Assembly: GCA_020718185.1 (NCBI GenBank)
Contig: DYSP01000002.1
Location: 44,061-108,060, forward strand
Direction: 5' to 3'
Source of the DNA: Candidatus Odyssella sp.
GTDB lineage: Bacteria; Pseudomonadota; Alphaproteobacteria; Paracaedibacterales; Paracaedibacteraceae
DNA length: 64,000 nucleotides
Position numbers and translations under genes: made by a program. The notes under the pieces were generated by a model. The model was not told where the DNA came from, made no database searches, and worked only from the letters and a program-made list of their open reading frames with translations. Positions 35,999-45,430 of the stretch are shown here, one piece after another; within the stretch, counting starts at the first letter, position 1; each line of letters starts with the position of its first letter.

Positions 35999-37225
35999 TT
36001 AACATGCTACCTGTTGTTTTTTTCTTGGGCTAATAATAAGTAGCAGCACAAGAGCAAAAATTGCAATAAACATAGAGCAAATAAAAGACATAGATTCACC
36101 ATAATAATCTGCAATAAGTCCAGCGGCACTATTAGAAATAAGAACCGAACACGCACAGATAAGATAAAACATCCCAAATCCAGTACCACGTAAATCTTCA
36201 GGAACACTGTCTGCAACTAACGACATGAATAAACTTTGAGTGACAGCCATCTGAATCCCACAAAAAGCAACGCCAATTAAAACAGTTTCAACATTTGTGG
36301 CACAAGCAAGCAGCAAATCGCCAATGATTAAGCAGACAAACCCCACTGCCAAAACATTATAGCGACCAAATTTATCTGACAAGCGACCTGCAGGGTAAGA
36401 AAACAATGAGTATGTAGAGTTATAAATCAATAAAATAAGAGGCGTATTTTTACCAAGTAACCCAAAGTTCTGATGCGCATGCAAAACCATAATCGCTTCA
36501 CCAAGTTGAGCAATTAGGAAAATACAAACCACTATCATCAGCAACCAATAATCTCGACCCAGGCGAGGGATGTCAGACAGATGAATAGGTTTACGTAATT
36601 GTTTATCTTTCGGATGCATATTTTGTTCAGGTTCACGAATCATAAACATCATAATAAGAACAGATATCATAGCTGGAATAGATGCAAGCCAAAAGACCTT
36701 TTGATAGTCATCATCGTTCCAATACATCAACATAAGGCCAAATAAAGCCCCGAAAAATGATCCAGCCGTTCCAAGGCTAATACGCAAGCCATAACAAGCT
36801 CCACGAATAGGTTGAGGAGATAAATCTCCCACCAGTGCATCACGCGGTGAAGCTTGAATGCCATTACCCAAACGATCAAGAATTTTTGCCGCCACGACGG
36901 CATGAAATGTACTAAACATTGCCATTAAGGGACGACTTAACAAGCATAAGGTGTAACCCAAAACAATGATGAATTTACGGCGACGCAAATAATCACTATA
37001 GACGCCAGAAAGAAGTTTCGTGAGGAATGAAAGCCCTTCTACAATTCCTTCTAAAATACCGATCCAGCTTGTTGCAACGCCTAAGACAGATTTCATATAA
37101 ACCGGCACGAGACTACGAATCATAACGGAAGAAAGGTTGACGAAAAAAACCGCTATACCGAGACCCCAAATCGCGGGGGGAATAGAAGGAAGTTCTTGAT
37201 TTTCATTATCAGGATTAATCATCAT
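35999..37225 (-). CDS. Major facilitator superfamily transporter
   Basis: This is a 12-helix inner-membrane transporter of 408 residues. The MFS motif A is present as SGVYSDYLRRRKFIIVLGY between helices 2 and 3, with a second copy AGRLSDKFGRYNVLAVGF after helix 8. The stretch KILDRLGNGIQASPRDALVGDLSP marks a subgroup of uncharacterised bacterial transporters. The substrate is unknown. It is a single gene; host-associated bacteria often carry many such transporters for host metabolites, but nothing here specifies one. Confidence 0.85.
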   Translation of the reverse strand: MMINPDNENQELPSIPPAIWGLGIAVFFVNLSSVMIRSLVPVYMKSVLGVATSWIGILEGIVEGLSFLTKLLSGVYSDYLRRRKFIIVLGYTLCLLSRPLMAMFSTFHAVVAAKILDRLGNGIQASPRDALVGDLSPQPIRGACYGLRISLGTAGSFFGALFGLMLMYWNDDDYQKVFWLASIPAMISVLIMMFMIREPEQNMHPKDKQLRKPIHLSDIPRLGRDYWLLMIVVCIFLIAQLGEAIMVLHAHQNFGLLGKNTPLILLIYNSTYSLFSYPAGRLSDKFGRYNVLAVGFVCLIIGDLLLACATNVETVLIGVAFCGIQMAVTQSLFMSLVADSVPEDLRGTGFGMFYLICACSVLISNSAAGLIADYYGESMSFICSMFIAIFALVLLLIISPRKKQQVAC

Positions 37226-37571
37226 TCTCTCGGTTTTTTAAATGTAATTATTAGAAGGATTTTTTATGAAGAAATACAGGCGTAGATAAAGTGGTAGGTA
37301 TAAAAAAGGAAATAGAAAATGCTTAAGGATAAAATCCCATCTCAAGAACTTTTTTGCCACGAAAATAGTGCCAGTTTCTAAAAAACTTTACGGAGGTAAG
37401 AAAGACCGTAAACTACGCCAAATTTATATTTGCACAATGCCTTTTAATATAACATTTGTCAACACTTACATATGATGAATTTTAGATGCCCTTTATATTA
37501 ACTTTAACCTTGATTTATATTTTCTGAAAACTACCTCTTCAAAAAGGTACTTATATAAACTAAGGAATTTT
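37226..37571. other. Intergenic region between divergent genes, with a small stem-loop
   Basis: These 346 bp separate the divergent MFS gene and an exported-protein gene and should contain both promoters. A 7-bp stem, TTTACGG with CCGTAAA around a 12-nt loop, lies at about 37388-37413, and GGCGTAG at about 37279 is matched by CTACGCC at about 37415. No coding frame or known RNA was recognised. Confidence 0.4.
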
Positions 37572-38222
37572 ATGATGAGCAAATCTTATCTTAACCGTTT
37601 AAGCATGCTTTTGATTGGAGGAATTTTTTTAGGAGCGGCTTCTTTTCCGGCTAGTGCTCACTGGGCAAATATGAACATTGGTACATTTGACAGTGGTTCC
37701 ATGTCACAAAAGCTTCCTTTTGGTGGTGCTTTTACGTTTACTCAACCGGATATAAAAGAATTACCAGGACGATATGAGCGACGCACTAAATTATTTTTTG
37801 GGATTAAAGATGGTTATTGGTCTATCGCTTATAAAAGCAAGCCTGAGATCGATAGCGTTGATCGAAGGGAGTTTGGGCGTTTTGCTGTGACAGCTGTCGA
37901 TGTGGAAAATAATAAATATGAGATTACACTTTATGATGCTGATTTTAAGGGCGTTTATAATGCAAGTGTTAAGGAGTCAACTGGGTACGATCCTGATAGC
38001 TGCAAGGTTCCTCTTGCTGATAAAAAAGTTGTCGCTGTCATGGAATTAAGTGTTGATAAAGAGAAAAAGTTGGTTGTCGGTAAAGTGGTCAAAGCTGACT
38101 CCCAAGACATTAGTTATGTTGAAGGAGATATGTTGCCAATGAAGGCTAAGGACACTCTACCCAACATTCCTAATCACGATGGCTCTAAAGATTCTCATAA
38201 ATCTAAAGATTCTCAAATCTAA
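37572..38222 (+). CDS. Exported hypothetical protein with SKDS repeat tail
   Basis: This is an unrecognised protein of 216 residues with a clear signal peptide (LSMLLIGGIFLGAASFPASA). The mature domain (about 31-190) looks beta-rich, with GRYERRTKLFFGIKDGYWSI and GRFAVTAVDVENNKYEITLYDADFKG. It ends in a Ser/Lys/Asp repeat tail (GSKDSHKSKDSQ). The repeat unit is 18 nt, but the third copy follows after 16 nt, which shifts the frame and ends the protein at once. In the other frame the repeats run on and finish EACICPHL at 38286. The intact tail was therefore probably about 21 residues longer. Confidence 0.7.
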   Translation: MMSKSYLNRLSMLLIGGIFLGAASFPASAHWANMNIGTFDSGSMSQKLPFGGAFTFTQPDIKELPGRYERRTKLFFGIKDGYWSIAYKSKPEIDSVDRREFGRFAVTAVDVENNKYEITLYDADFKGVYNASVKESTGYDPDSCKVPLADKKVVAVMELSVDKEKKLVVGKVVKADSQDISYVEGDMLPMKAKDTLPNIPNHDGSKDSHKSKDSQI

Positions 38223-38262
38223 AGGCTCAAAGCATAAGTCTAAAGATTCCAAAGACTCTGAA
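38184..38262 (+). repeat. Tandem 18-nt TCTAAAGATTCTCATAAA-type repeats spanning a stop codon
   Basis: TCTAAAG recurs at 38184, 38202, 38218 and 38239. The spacings are 18, 16 and 21 nt. The 16-nt step lacks two bases compared with the first unit and is where the reading frame is lost. Confidence 0.7.
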
Positions 38263-38309
38263 GCTTGTATTTGTCCTCACCTTTAAAATTTTCTTAGTAA
38301 CGATCAGAT

Positions 38310-38351
38310 GAGGCTTTATTGAAAAGAATAAATGTTTTCCAATAAAGCCTC
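38310..38351. terminator. Bidirectional terminator hairpin
   Basis: A long stem, GAGGCTTTATTG with CAATAAAGCCTC, is extended by AAAA/TTTT and has a short loop. It lies between the convergent exported-protein gene and gatB, so it can serve both. Confidence 0.75.
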
Positions 38352-38392
38352 TGCTTTAATAAATGCTCTCAAACACTCAATTTAATGTTGAA

Positions 38393-39874
38393 TTAACTCA
38401 ATTTTTTCTTTAATAAGTCATTTACAATAGCTGGATTTGCTTTTCCTTGTGTGGCTTTCATCGCAAGTCCTACAAAAAAACCAAATAGCTGTTGCTTGCC
38501 CGCACGATACTCCGCAACTTTATCTACATTTTCTAACATAAGCGTATCGATCATACTTTCAAGGGCATTAACATCAGTAATTTGCTTTAACCCTAGATCA
38601 TCAACCAATTGAATAGGAGATTTACCTGTTTCCCATAGTTTTAGAAATACATCTTTGGCAATTTTTCCAGAAATAGTTTCATCTAAGATTAAATCGACAA
38701 GCTCAGCCAGATGGGCTGGTATTAACCTCATGGTCTCAATCGTTTCTCCTTCGCGGTTCAACGCACCGAAAACCTCACCCATTAACCAATTTGCAATTTG
38801 TTTGGCTGCTTGTTGCTTGTTTGTAGCTTTACTGACCGCAACGGCTGTTTCATAAAAGGCAGCTATTTCTTGTTCGCTGACTAAAACAAACGCGTCATAT
38901 TTTGGCAAACCAAAGCTATCCATTAACCGTTGTTGTTTTGCATCGGGCAATTCAGGCAATGTGGCTTTAATTTTTTCAATACGTTCTTCGGTCAATCGCA
39001 GTGGTGGTAAATCGGGGTCAGGGAAATAACGGTAATCATGCGCATCTTCTTTGCTACGCATTGATCGTGTAACACCTTTTCCCGCATCAAAAAGGCGTGT
39101 CTCTTGTGCAATTTTACCGCCATCTTCTAAAATTTCCATTTGCCGCTGAATTTCAAAGTCCACAGCTTGACCTAAGAAACGAATAGAGTTGACGTTTTTA
39201 ATTTCAGCGCGTGTTCCAAGCGCCTCTCCTGGGCGACGCAATGAAATGTTGGCATCAACACGTAAACTGCCTTGTTCCATATTGCCATCACAGGTGCCAA
39301 GATAACGCAAAATAGTCCGCAATTTTTTAACATACGCCATCGCTTCGGCGGTGGAACGAATGTCGGGTTCAGACACAATTTCCATCAGCGCAATACCACA
39401 ACGATTGAGGTCAATATAGGTTTTTGTGGGATGAAGATCGTGCGTACTTTTCCCTGCATCCATTTCTAAATGTAGGCGTGTCACCCCAATACGTTTAGAT
39501 TCACCATTTTCCAGATCAATATCTAAATATCCTTCACCAACAATTGGTCGTGTAAATTGAGAAATCTGATAACCGCAGGGAAGGTCAGCATAAAAATAAT
39601 TCTTGCGATCAAAAACCGAAAATTGGTTGATTTGTGCATTAATGCCAAGGCCGGTTTTAATGGCCTGGTCAACGCAAACATGATTTAAAACAGGTAACAT
39701 GCCTGGCATGGCTGTGCCAAAAAAACCTACTTGAGTATTGGGCTCAGCACCAAAGGTAACGGAACAACCATCAAATAACTTAGTGGTAGAGGTAACTTGG
39801 GCATGGACTTCTAAGCCAATAACGACTTCCCATAAACTGGTGCGTCCTTGAATAAGATTTGTTGTATCTTGCAT
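38393..39874 (-). CDS. gatB: Asp-tRNA(Asn)/Glu-tRNA(Gln) amidotransferase subunit B
   Basis: GatB recognises mischarged tRNA and phosphorylates the carboxylate before amidation. The start [10 protein letters not shown] at 39874 lies 1 bp after the gatA stop; the longer track frame would run into gatA. Motifs are [20 protein letters not shown], the catalytic-domain [10 protein letters not shown] and [14 protein letters not shown], and the Glu/His-rich [14 protein letters not shown]. The C-terminal YqeY-like tRNA-binding domain (about 345-493) is present, so the protein is full length at 493 residues. It is the last gene of gatCAB. Confidence 0.96.
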   Translation of the reverse strand: MQDTTNLIQGRTSLWEVVIGLEVHAQVTSTTKLFDGCSVTFGAEPNTQVGFFGTAMPGMLPVLNHVCVDQAIKTGLGINAQINQFSVFDRKNYFYADLPCGYQISQFTRPIVGEGYLDIDLENGESKRIGVTRLHLEMDAGKSTHDLHPTKTYIDLNRCGIALMEIVSEPDIRSTAEAMAYVKKLRTILRYLGTCDGNMEQGSLRVDANISLRRPGEALGTRAEIKNVNSIRFLGQAVDFEIQRQMEILEDGGKIAQETRLFDAGKGVTRSMRSKEDAHDYRYFPDPDLPPLRLTEERIEKIKATLPELPDAKQQRLMDSFGLPKYDAFVLVSEQEIAAFYETAVAVSKATNKQQAAKQIANWLMGEVFGALNREGETIETMRLIPAHLAELVDLILDETISGKIAKDVFLKLWETGKSPIQLVDDLGLKQITDVNALESMIDTLMLENVDKVAEYRAGKQQLFGFFVGLAMKATQGKANPAIVNDLLKKKLS

Positions 39875-39875
39875 A

Positions 39876-41363
39876 TTAGGCAGCCTTTCCAAGGTTGTGA
39901 ACTTGCGATGTAAAATTAGCACATTCTTCTAAAGCTAAGCTGGCATTTAACAGATTTTGCTCAGACATAGCTGGCCCAATTAATTGCAACCCAAGAGGTA
40001 ATCCTTTTTCATCCAGACCTGCTGGAATAGAAATACCGGGCAGATTTGCTAAATTGACAGTCACAGTGAAGATGTCGTTAAGGAACATTGTAATAGGATC
40101 CGTTGGTTTTTCATCCATAGCAAAGGCTGACCCTGGCGTTGTGGGGGTGAGCAACAAGTCAACGTCTTTGAAAACACGCTTAAAATCTTCAGCGATAAGA
40201 CTTCGAATTCGCTGTGCTTTTAAATAATAGGCATCATAATAACCAGCTGATAGCACATATGTACCAATCATCAAACGACGTTGAACTTCAGCGCCAAAGC
40301 CAGCAGCGCGTGTATTTTCATATAACTCGTCCAATGTCTTACCCTCAACACGAAGTCCATAGCGAACACCATCATAGCGTGCCAGGTTTGAAGATGCTTC
40401 AGCGGGTGCAATAATATAATATGTAGGAAGCGCGTGAGGTGTCATCGGAAGGCTAACTTCTTGAACTGTGGCGCCGCAACTTTTCAACCAATCAATACCT
40501 TGTTGAACAAGAGCAGCTGTTGTTGCTGACAGATTTTCTAAATATTCTTTGGGGATACCAATTCTCAATCCTTTCACATTTTGATTGAGCTGCCCTAGAA
40601 AATCATAACGCGGTTGCGAAAGTGAGGTAGCATCCCAAGGATCATAACTGGCCATTGTTTGTAACATTAAAGCCGCATCGCGTACGGTATGGGTAAGGGG
40701 GCCTGCTTGATCAAGAGAAGAGGCAAATGCAACCATGCCGCGCCTGGAACATAAGCCATAGGTAGGTTTAATGCCAACCAATCCGCAATACGCTGCAGGC
40801 TGACGAATGGATCCACCTGTATCAGAGGCTGTCGCAGCAAGACAAAGCTTACCCGCAACGGCTGCTGCTGATCCACCGGACGAGCCACCAGGCACTAAGT
40901 TCTTTTCTGGGCGATTTTTTTCCCGCCACGGGTTTATACAATCCCCGAAATAACTCGTCATATTTGACGACCCCATTGCAAATTCATCCATGTTGGTTTT
41001 ACCAAGCATGACCGCGCCGGCATCAAACAGGTTTTGAGTCACTGTAGATTCATACGATGGTACGAAATTTTCAAGAATTTTTGACCCAGCTGTTGTACGC
41101 ACGTCTTTTGTGCAAAACAAATCCTTAATACCTAAGGGTAAACCTTCCAAAGGTCGTGCTGTGCCCTGTTTCAAGTGGTTATCTGATTGTTTGGCTTGAT
41201 CCAAGGCAAGGTCAGGTGTTTGTGTGATATAGGCATTTAGATGTTGATTCTGAGCCATGTTGTCAAGAAAGGCTTGGGTTAAGTCAACGGCAGAAAAGTC
41301 TTTATTTTGCAAACCATCGCGAGCTTCAATAAGCGTTAACTCAGTTAATTTTGTTTTTGTCAT
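39876..41363 (-). CDS. gatA: Asp-tRNA(Asn)/Glu-tRNA(Gln) amidotransferase subunit A
   Basis: GatA is the glutaminase that supplies ammonia for amidation. Its 495 residues belong to the amidase signature family. The catalytic Lys is in [21 protein letters not shown], and the cis-Ser and nucleophile Ser are in [15 protein letters not shown] and [15 protein letters not shown]. The C-terminal part, [20 protein letters not shown], is conserved. Together with gatC and gatB it shows that Gln-tRNA or Asn-tRNA, or both, are made by the indirect route here. Confidence 0.96.
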   Translation of the reverse strand: MTKTKLTELTLIEARDGLQNKDFSAVDLTQAFLDNMAQNQHLNAYITQTPDLALDQAKQSDNHLKQGTARPLEGLPLGIKDLFCTKDVRTTAGSKILENFVPSYESTVTQNLFDAGAVMLGKTNMDEFAMGSSNMTSYFGDCINPWREKNRPEKNLVPGGSSGGSAAAVAGKLCLAATASDTGGSIRQPAAYCGLVGIKPTYGLCSRRGMVAFASSLDQAGPLTHTVRDAALMLQTMASYDPWDATSLSQPRYDFLGQLNQNVKGLRIGIPKEYLENLSATTAALVQQGIDWLKSCGATVQEVSLPMTPHALPTYYIIAPAEASSNLARYDGVRYGLRVEGKTLDELYENTRAAGFGAEVQRRLMIGTYVLSAGYYDAYYLKAQRIRSLIAEDFKRVFKDVDLLLTPTTPGSAFAMDEKPTDPITMFLNDIFTVTVNLANLPGISIPAGLDEKGLPLGLQLIGPAMSEQNLLNASLALEECANFTSQVHNLGKAA

Positions 41364-41374
41364 TGGTTGGTTCC

Positions 41375-41662
41375 TTATTCAACAACTTTTGGCACGGCAA
41401 ACATATCATGGGCTTTTTCTGGCGCATTGGCGAGAACAGCTTCAACTACATTTCCATCACAAATAATGTCTTCACGCTCTGGTATTTGTCGTTCTTGCTG
41501 ATCAGTGAAAATTTCTGCAGCAGAGGTGTCAACTTGTTGAAGTTGGTCAATCCAATGCAAAATGCCATTTAATTGTTGTTGCATGCTGACCAAACCTTCA
41601 TCTGAAAATTTCAAACGAGAGAGGCGAGAAACCTTTTTCACATCTTCAAGAGTTAACGACAT
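41375..41662 (-). CDS. gatC: Asp-tRNA(Asn)/Glu-tRNA(Gln) amidotransferase subunit C
   Basis: This is a 95-residue structural subunit that wraps between GatA and GatB. The family pattern is clear: [41 protein letters not shown] and an end region with REDIICDG. It is the first gene of the operon, 11 bp upstream of gatA, and lies 32 bp from the start side of exonuclease III. Confidence 0.93.
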   Translation of the reverse strand: MSLTLEDVKKVSRLSRLKFSDEGLVSMQQQLNGILHWIDQLQQVDTSAAEIFTDQQERQIPEREDIICDGNVVEAVLANAPEKAHDMFAVPKVVE

Positions 41663-41694
41663 TGTAAACCTTTTGTTTAAGTTGAAACCAAATA

Positions 41695-42465
41695 TTAAAC
41701 GTCAATCGAACACCATACCGGTGCATGGTCCGATGCTTTTTCTTTACCACGAGGTGCTTTGTCAATACCAGTGCTTTCCAGTCGATCTGTTGCTTGTGGT
41801 GACAATAAAAGATGATCAATGCGCAACCCTGCATCATTTGGCCAAGCTTGGCTACGGTAATCCCACCAACTATAGAGTTTTTCGTGAGGATGGTCGATAC
41901 GAAATCCATCACGATAGCCCAGATTTAATAATGCGTAAAAAGCTTTGCGTTCAGGGATCGAACATAAAACATCGCCTGTCCAGGCTTTTGGATCAGCAAC
42001 ATCTAAATCTGTTGGGGCAATATTATAATCTCCACCGATCACAACAGCTTCTTCGTATTGCAGTAACGATTTCATATGTTGGTGAAGTCGTTCTAGAAAG
42101 ACCAATTTATAGGCATATTTATCAGTGCCAACTGCCTGACCATTGGGTACATAAACAGAGGCGACTCGCACCCCATTTGTAACCGCTTCGATATAGCGTG
42201 CTTGAATGTCTTCTTCAAAAAAAGTAAGACCGCGTTGTACATCTTCAATCGGAGATTTAGAAAGAATCGCAACGCCATTGAATGTTTTTTGTCCATGAAT
42301 AGCAATGTTATACCCCAGATCCTCTATTGCCTCTAACGGAAAAGAATGAGCTTCGCATTTGATTTCTTGAAGCAACATGAGATCAGGTTGGTGATCTCGT
42401 AGCCACTCAGTTAAAATGTCAAGGCGCGCACGAACAGAATTTACATTCCAAGTTACAATTTTCAT
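41695..42465 (-). CDS. xth: Exodeoxyribonuclease III
   Basis: This is a base-excision repair enzyme with AP endonuclease and 3'-5' exonuclease activity. Its 256 residues show the metal and catalytic motifs of the family: MKIVTWNVNSVRARL, LMLLQEIKCE, GGDYNIAPTDLDV, LRIDHLLLS and the final SDHAPVWCSI. AWPNDAGLRIDHL is the usual approach to the catalytic Asp. It lies between erpA and gatC on the same strand with small gaps, so the genes may be co-transcribed. Confidence 0.95.
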   Translation of the reverse strand: MKIVTWNVNSVRARLDILTEWLRDHQPDLMLLQEIKCEAHSFPLEAIEDLGYNIAIHGQKTFNGVAILSKSPIEDVQRGLTFFEEDIQARYIEAVTNGVRVASVYVPNGQAVGTDKYAYKLVFLERLHQHMKSLLQYEEAVVIGGDYNIAPTDLDVADPKAWTGDVLCSIPERKAFYALLNLGYRDGFRIDHPHEKLYSWWDYRSQAWPNDAGLRIDHLLLSPQATDRLESTGIDKAPRGKEKASDHAPVWCSIDV

Positions 42466-42480
42466 AATTAGAACAATCTC

Positions 42481-42816
42481 TTAGATTGAAAAAGAATTAC
42501 CGCAACCGCAAGAGGCTGTGGCATTTGGATTTTTTAAAACAAAGCTTGATGACACCATGTCTTCTACATAATCAAGCATCGAGCCTTCCAACAACCCAAG
42601 CGAGACCTCATCAACAATAACTTCAGCGCCATTATGGGCAAAAATCAGATCATCAGATAGTTGTTGATCATCTAATACAAAATGATATTGAAAGCCAGAA
42701 CAGCCACCGCCTGAAACACTAATTCTTAGACGCAAATTATCTTGTTTAACTTCTTCACTTAGCAGCGTCAAGATGCGCTTGGCAGCATTATCAGTGACAG
42801 AAAATTGATGTATCAT
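42481..42816 (-). CDS. erpA: Iron-sulfur cluster insertion protein (ErpA/IscA type)
   Basis: This is an A-type carrier that hands [Fe-S] clusters to apoproteins such as those in SdhB. The 111 residues contain the three ligand Cys, in GGGCSGFQYHF and the C-terminal SCGCGNSFSI, the exact pattern of HesB/IscA/SufA proteins. ErpA is preferred to SufA because the gene is outside any suf or isc operon, but sequence alone does not settle it. It is upstream of xth by 15 bp. Confidence 0.88.
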   Translation of the reverse strand: MIHQFSVTDNAAKRILTLLSEEVKQDNLRLRISVSGGGCSGFQYHFVLDDQQLSDDLIFAHNGAEVIVDEVSLGLLEGSMLDYVEDMVSSSFVLKNPNATASCGCGNSFSI

Positions 42817-42887
42817 TATTTTTCCCCTTCAACCTATAAAATACAGCAATTCTGCAAGGCTTCAAGACATTTTTAATGGAAATTTTT

Positions 42888-43143
42888 TATAATACAGAGA
42901 TATCAGCGATAACATTTCCTGGATCTATAAATTTTATGACAAATTGCTTGAGTTAATTTTAAGGCTTGTCGTTGGTGTTTTACTTGTTGACCAATACGAC
43001 GTTCAATCTTGCAAATCATAAGGGGAACGCAATGATGTTTGAGGATTTCTAAAGCTGACGTTAAAGTAACCCCACGCGGATGTCTAATAAAAAGGTCAGT
43101 CTTCAGGCGATATTCAAACAAATCCATATAAGAAACAGCTTTT
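42888..43143 (-). pseudogene. Fragmented ghost of a LysR / unknown / XRE locus
   Basis: Read on the minus strand, four pieces follow in the same order as the locus at 29.6-31.8 kb. First comes a LysR fragment (MDLFEYRLKTDLFIRHPRG, compare MSLFEHRVKTDLFIRHSRG). Second is the last bases of the unknown gene (CTCAAACATCATTGC). Third is the XRE start (MICKIERRIGQQVKHQRQ). Fourth, after a deletion of about 200 bp, is the XRE 3' end including its stop. About 2 kb of sequence has collapsed to about 250 bp by three internal deletions. Nothing functional remains. It lies between erpA and pdhC. Confidence 0.85.
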
Positions 43144-43146
43144 GTC

Positions 43147-43166
43147 ATGCCAGCGAAAGCTGGCAT
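43147..43166. repeat. Perfect 8-bp palindromic hairpin with GAAA loop
   Basis: ATGCCAGC-GAAA-GCTGGCAT lies 10 bp after the pdhC stop and right at the edge of the LysR ghost. It resembles the short intergenic palindromes (translated as MPAFAGMT) widespread in proteobacteria. It may also end the pdh transcript, but it lacks a T-run. Confidence 0.6.
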
Positions 43167-43176
43167 CCATGTATAG

Positions 43177-44418
43177 TTAAACCAATAATCTTAATGGATC
43201 TTCGATCAGTGATTTAAAAGCTTCGAGGAATCGCGCACCTACGGCACCATCAACCGCACGATGATCAGCAGATAAAGTACAACTCATAACAGTCGCAACC
43301 GCCAATACACCATCCTTAACTATCGGGCGCTTCTCTCCCGCACCAACGGCTAAGATACATGCCTGCGGTGGATTGATAATCGCACTAAATTGTTTGATAC
43401 CATACATACCAAGATTAGAAATTGTAAAACTACCACCTTGATAATCTTCTGGCGCAAGTTTACCAGCGCGGGCTTTTTCAGCCAAAATTTTTACTTCAGC
43501 GGAAATATCTTTCATTGATTTAAGATTTGCTGAGCGCACCACTGGTGTTACTAACCCACCATCAATGGCTACCGCCACACTAATATCAGCTGCTTGGAAT
43601 TGACGAATGTGCGTATCCATCCATGAAACATTGGCTTCTGGTACTTTGATCAATGCTAACGCACAAGCACGCACAATGAAATCATTCACTGAAAGTTTAC
43701 CACCCTCAAGGCGAACATTCACATCTGAACGTAAAGCAAGCAACGCGTCCAGCTCGCAATCCACATTCAAATAAAAATGAGGGACCTGTTGTTTTGATTC
43801 CGTCAATCGACGAGCAATCACTTTGCGCATGTTGTTAAGGGGTAAATCCGCATAACCAGAGTCACCATATACGGTGGTTGGCGCAGGGGGGGCAGAAGTG
43901 CTTTTAGAAGGTGTAAGAACTGCTTGTTCAACATCTGCTTTGATAATTCGACCCCGAGGACCTGAACCAGTGATACTAGTTAAATTGACTTGATTTTGTT
44001 CTGCCACGCGTTTAGCCAACGGACTCGCAAAGAGGCGTTCCCCTGTTGTTGAATTAGCGGAAGTAGCAGCACTGGGTGCATCAGCAAATTTTGGTGCAGA
44101 GGCAGATGCAGTTGATTGTGCAGAAACAGCAACACCTGCTGTAGAAATAAACGCATCTATCCTTGCTGCATCTTCACCTTCTTCTAGCAATACCGCAATC
44201 AAACTATTAACTTTGACACCTTCAGCCCCCGCAGCCACAATAATTTTAGCAAGTGTTCCTTCTTCCACTACCTCAATTTCCATTGTCGCTTTATCGGTTT
44301 CTATTTCTGCTAAGACTTGACCTGATTTAACGGTATCTCCTTCGGACTTTAACCAACGAACAAGATTTCCTTCTGTCATTGTTGGACTTAAAGCAGGCAT
44401 CAAAATTTTTACTGGCAT
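43177..44418 (-). CDS. pdhC: Pyruvate dehydrogenase E2, dihydrolipoamide acetyltransferase
   Basis: This is the core of the pyruvate dehydrogenase complex, transferring the acetyl group to CoA. The 413 residues hold one N-terminal lipoyl domain (lipoyl-Lys in EIETDKATMEIEV), an Ala/Ser-rich linker, a peripheral-subunit-binding domain (SPLAKRVAEQNQVNLTSITG) and the catalytic domain ending ADHRAVDGAVGARFLE with the active-site His and Asp. The first residues MPVKILMPALSPTMTEGNL are typical. It is the last gene of pdhABC; the E3 gene is not in the window. Confidence 0.95.
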   Translation of the reverse strand: MPVKILMPALSPTMTEGNLVRWLKSEGDTVKSGQVLAEIETDKATMEIEVVEEGTLAKIIVAAGAEGVKVNSLIAVLLEEGEDAARIDAFISTAGVAVSAQSTASASAPKFADAPSAATSANSTTGERLFASPLAKRVAEQNQVNLTSITGSGPRGRIIKADVEQAVLTPSKSTSAPPAPTTVYGDSGYADLPLNNMRKVIARRLTESKQQVPHFYLNVDCELDALLALRSDVNVRLEGGKLSVNDFIVRACALALIKVPEANVSWMDTHIRQFQAADISVAVAIDGGLVTPVVRSANLKSMKDISAEVKILAEKARAGKLAPEDYQGGSFTISNLGMYGIKQFSAIINPPQACILAVGAGEKRPIVKDGVLAVATVMSCTLSADHRAVDGAVGARFLEAFKSLIEDPLRLLV

Positions 44419-44429
44419 CCATCCATTCC

Positions 44430-45416
44430 TTATAACTTGTAACAGGCGGCTTGAGCCGCTTTAATGATTTTTTCTACACTGGGCAGTGCCAGTTTTTCTA
44501 GGTTTGCTGCATACGGCAAAGGTACATCTTCAGCAGCAACACGAATAGGTGGTGCATCTAAATAATCAAAGGCTTCTTCACAAATCATTGTTGCTAACTC
44601 AGCCCCAATCCCTGCAAAAGGCCAACCTTCTTCCACACTGATTAATCGATTAGTTTTCATCACCGATTGAATAATTGTTTGCGTATCTAAAGGTCGAATG
44701 GTGCGAAGATCAATAACTTCGGCATCAATACCAAGTTTTGCTAGTTCATCAGCCGCATCTAAAGCCATCCCAACAGTAATGGAAAAAGCAGTAATTGTGA
44801 CATCACGTCCCTCGCGAACAATAGATGCCTTGCCAATTGGCACAATATAATCCTCATCTTCAGGCACATCAAACGTACGACCATACATCAGTTCATTTTC
44901 CAGGAAAATCACTGGATTTGGGTCACGAATGGCTGATTTCAGTAATCCTTTCGCATCTGCTGCTGAATAAGGTGAAACAACCTTTAACCCAGGACAGTGG
45001 GCGTACCAACTTGCATAGCATTGTGAATGTTGCGCACCGACTCGGGATGCAGACCCATTTGGGCCCCGGAATACAATCGGACATCCCATTTGCCCCCCTG
45101 ACATATACAATGTTTTTGCCGCAGAGTTAATAATATGGTCAATAGCCTGCATTGAAAAATTGAACGTCATAAACTCAACAATTGGACGTAACCCTAAAAA
45201 AGCTGACCCGACTGCAAGCCCTGCAAAACCATGTTCTGTGATTGGTGTATCAATGACCCGTTTTGCGCCAAATTCATCCAACAATCCTTGGCTTACTTTA
45301 TAAGCACCTTGATATTCAGCAACTTCTTCGCCCATCAACAATACATTATCATCACGTCGCATTTCTTCAGCCATCGCATCACGCAAAGCTTCACGAACAG
45401 TTATTATTTTTGTCAT
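44430..45416 (-). CDS. pdhB: Pyruvate dehydrogenase E1 beta subunit
   Basis: With E1 alpha this subunit forms the thiamine-diphosphate site that decarboxylates pyruvate. The start [11 protein letters not shown] at 45416 is chosen over the track start inside pdhA. The 328 residues include [19 protein letters not shown] with the TPP-activating Glu, [20 protein letters not shown] and the C-terminal transketolase domain. Unlike many free-living alphaproteobacterial PdhB proteins, it has no fused N-terminal lipoyl domain. It lies between pdhA and pdhC with 14-bp and 11-bp gaps. Confidence 0.95.
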   Translation of the reverse strand: MTKIITVREALRDAMAEEMRRDDNVLLMGEEVAEYQGAYKVSQGLLDEFGAKRVIDTPITEHGFAGLAVGSAFLGLRPIVEFMTFNFSMQAIDHIINSAAKTLYMSGGQMGCPIVFRGPNGSASRVGAQHSQCYASWYAHCPGLKVVSPYSAADAKGLLKSAIRDPNPVIFLENELMYGRTFDVPEDEDYIVPIGKASIVREGRDVTITAFSITVGMALDAADELAKLGIDAEVIDLRTIRPLDTQTIIQSVMKTNRLISVEEGWPFAGIGAELATMICEEAFDYLDAPPIRVAAEDVPLPYAANLEKLALPSVEKIIKAAQAACYKL

Positions 45417-45430
45417 TTTATGATTTTCCT

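Noticed and set aside
37279-37421. GGCGTAG/CTACGCC pair as ends of another MITE
   Set aside because: Only seven matching bases, no extended repeat and no target duplication.
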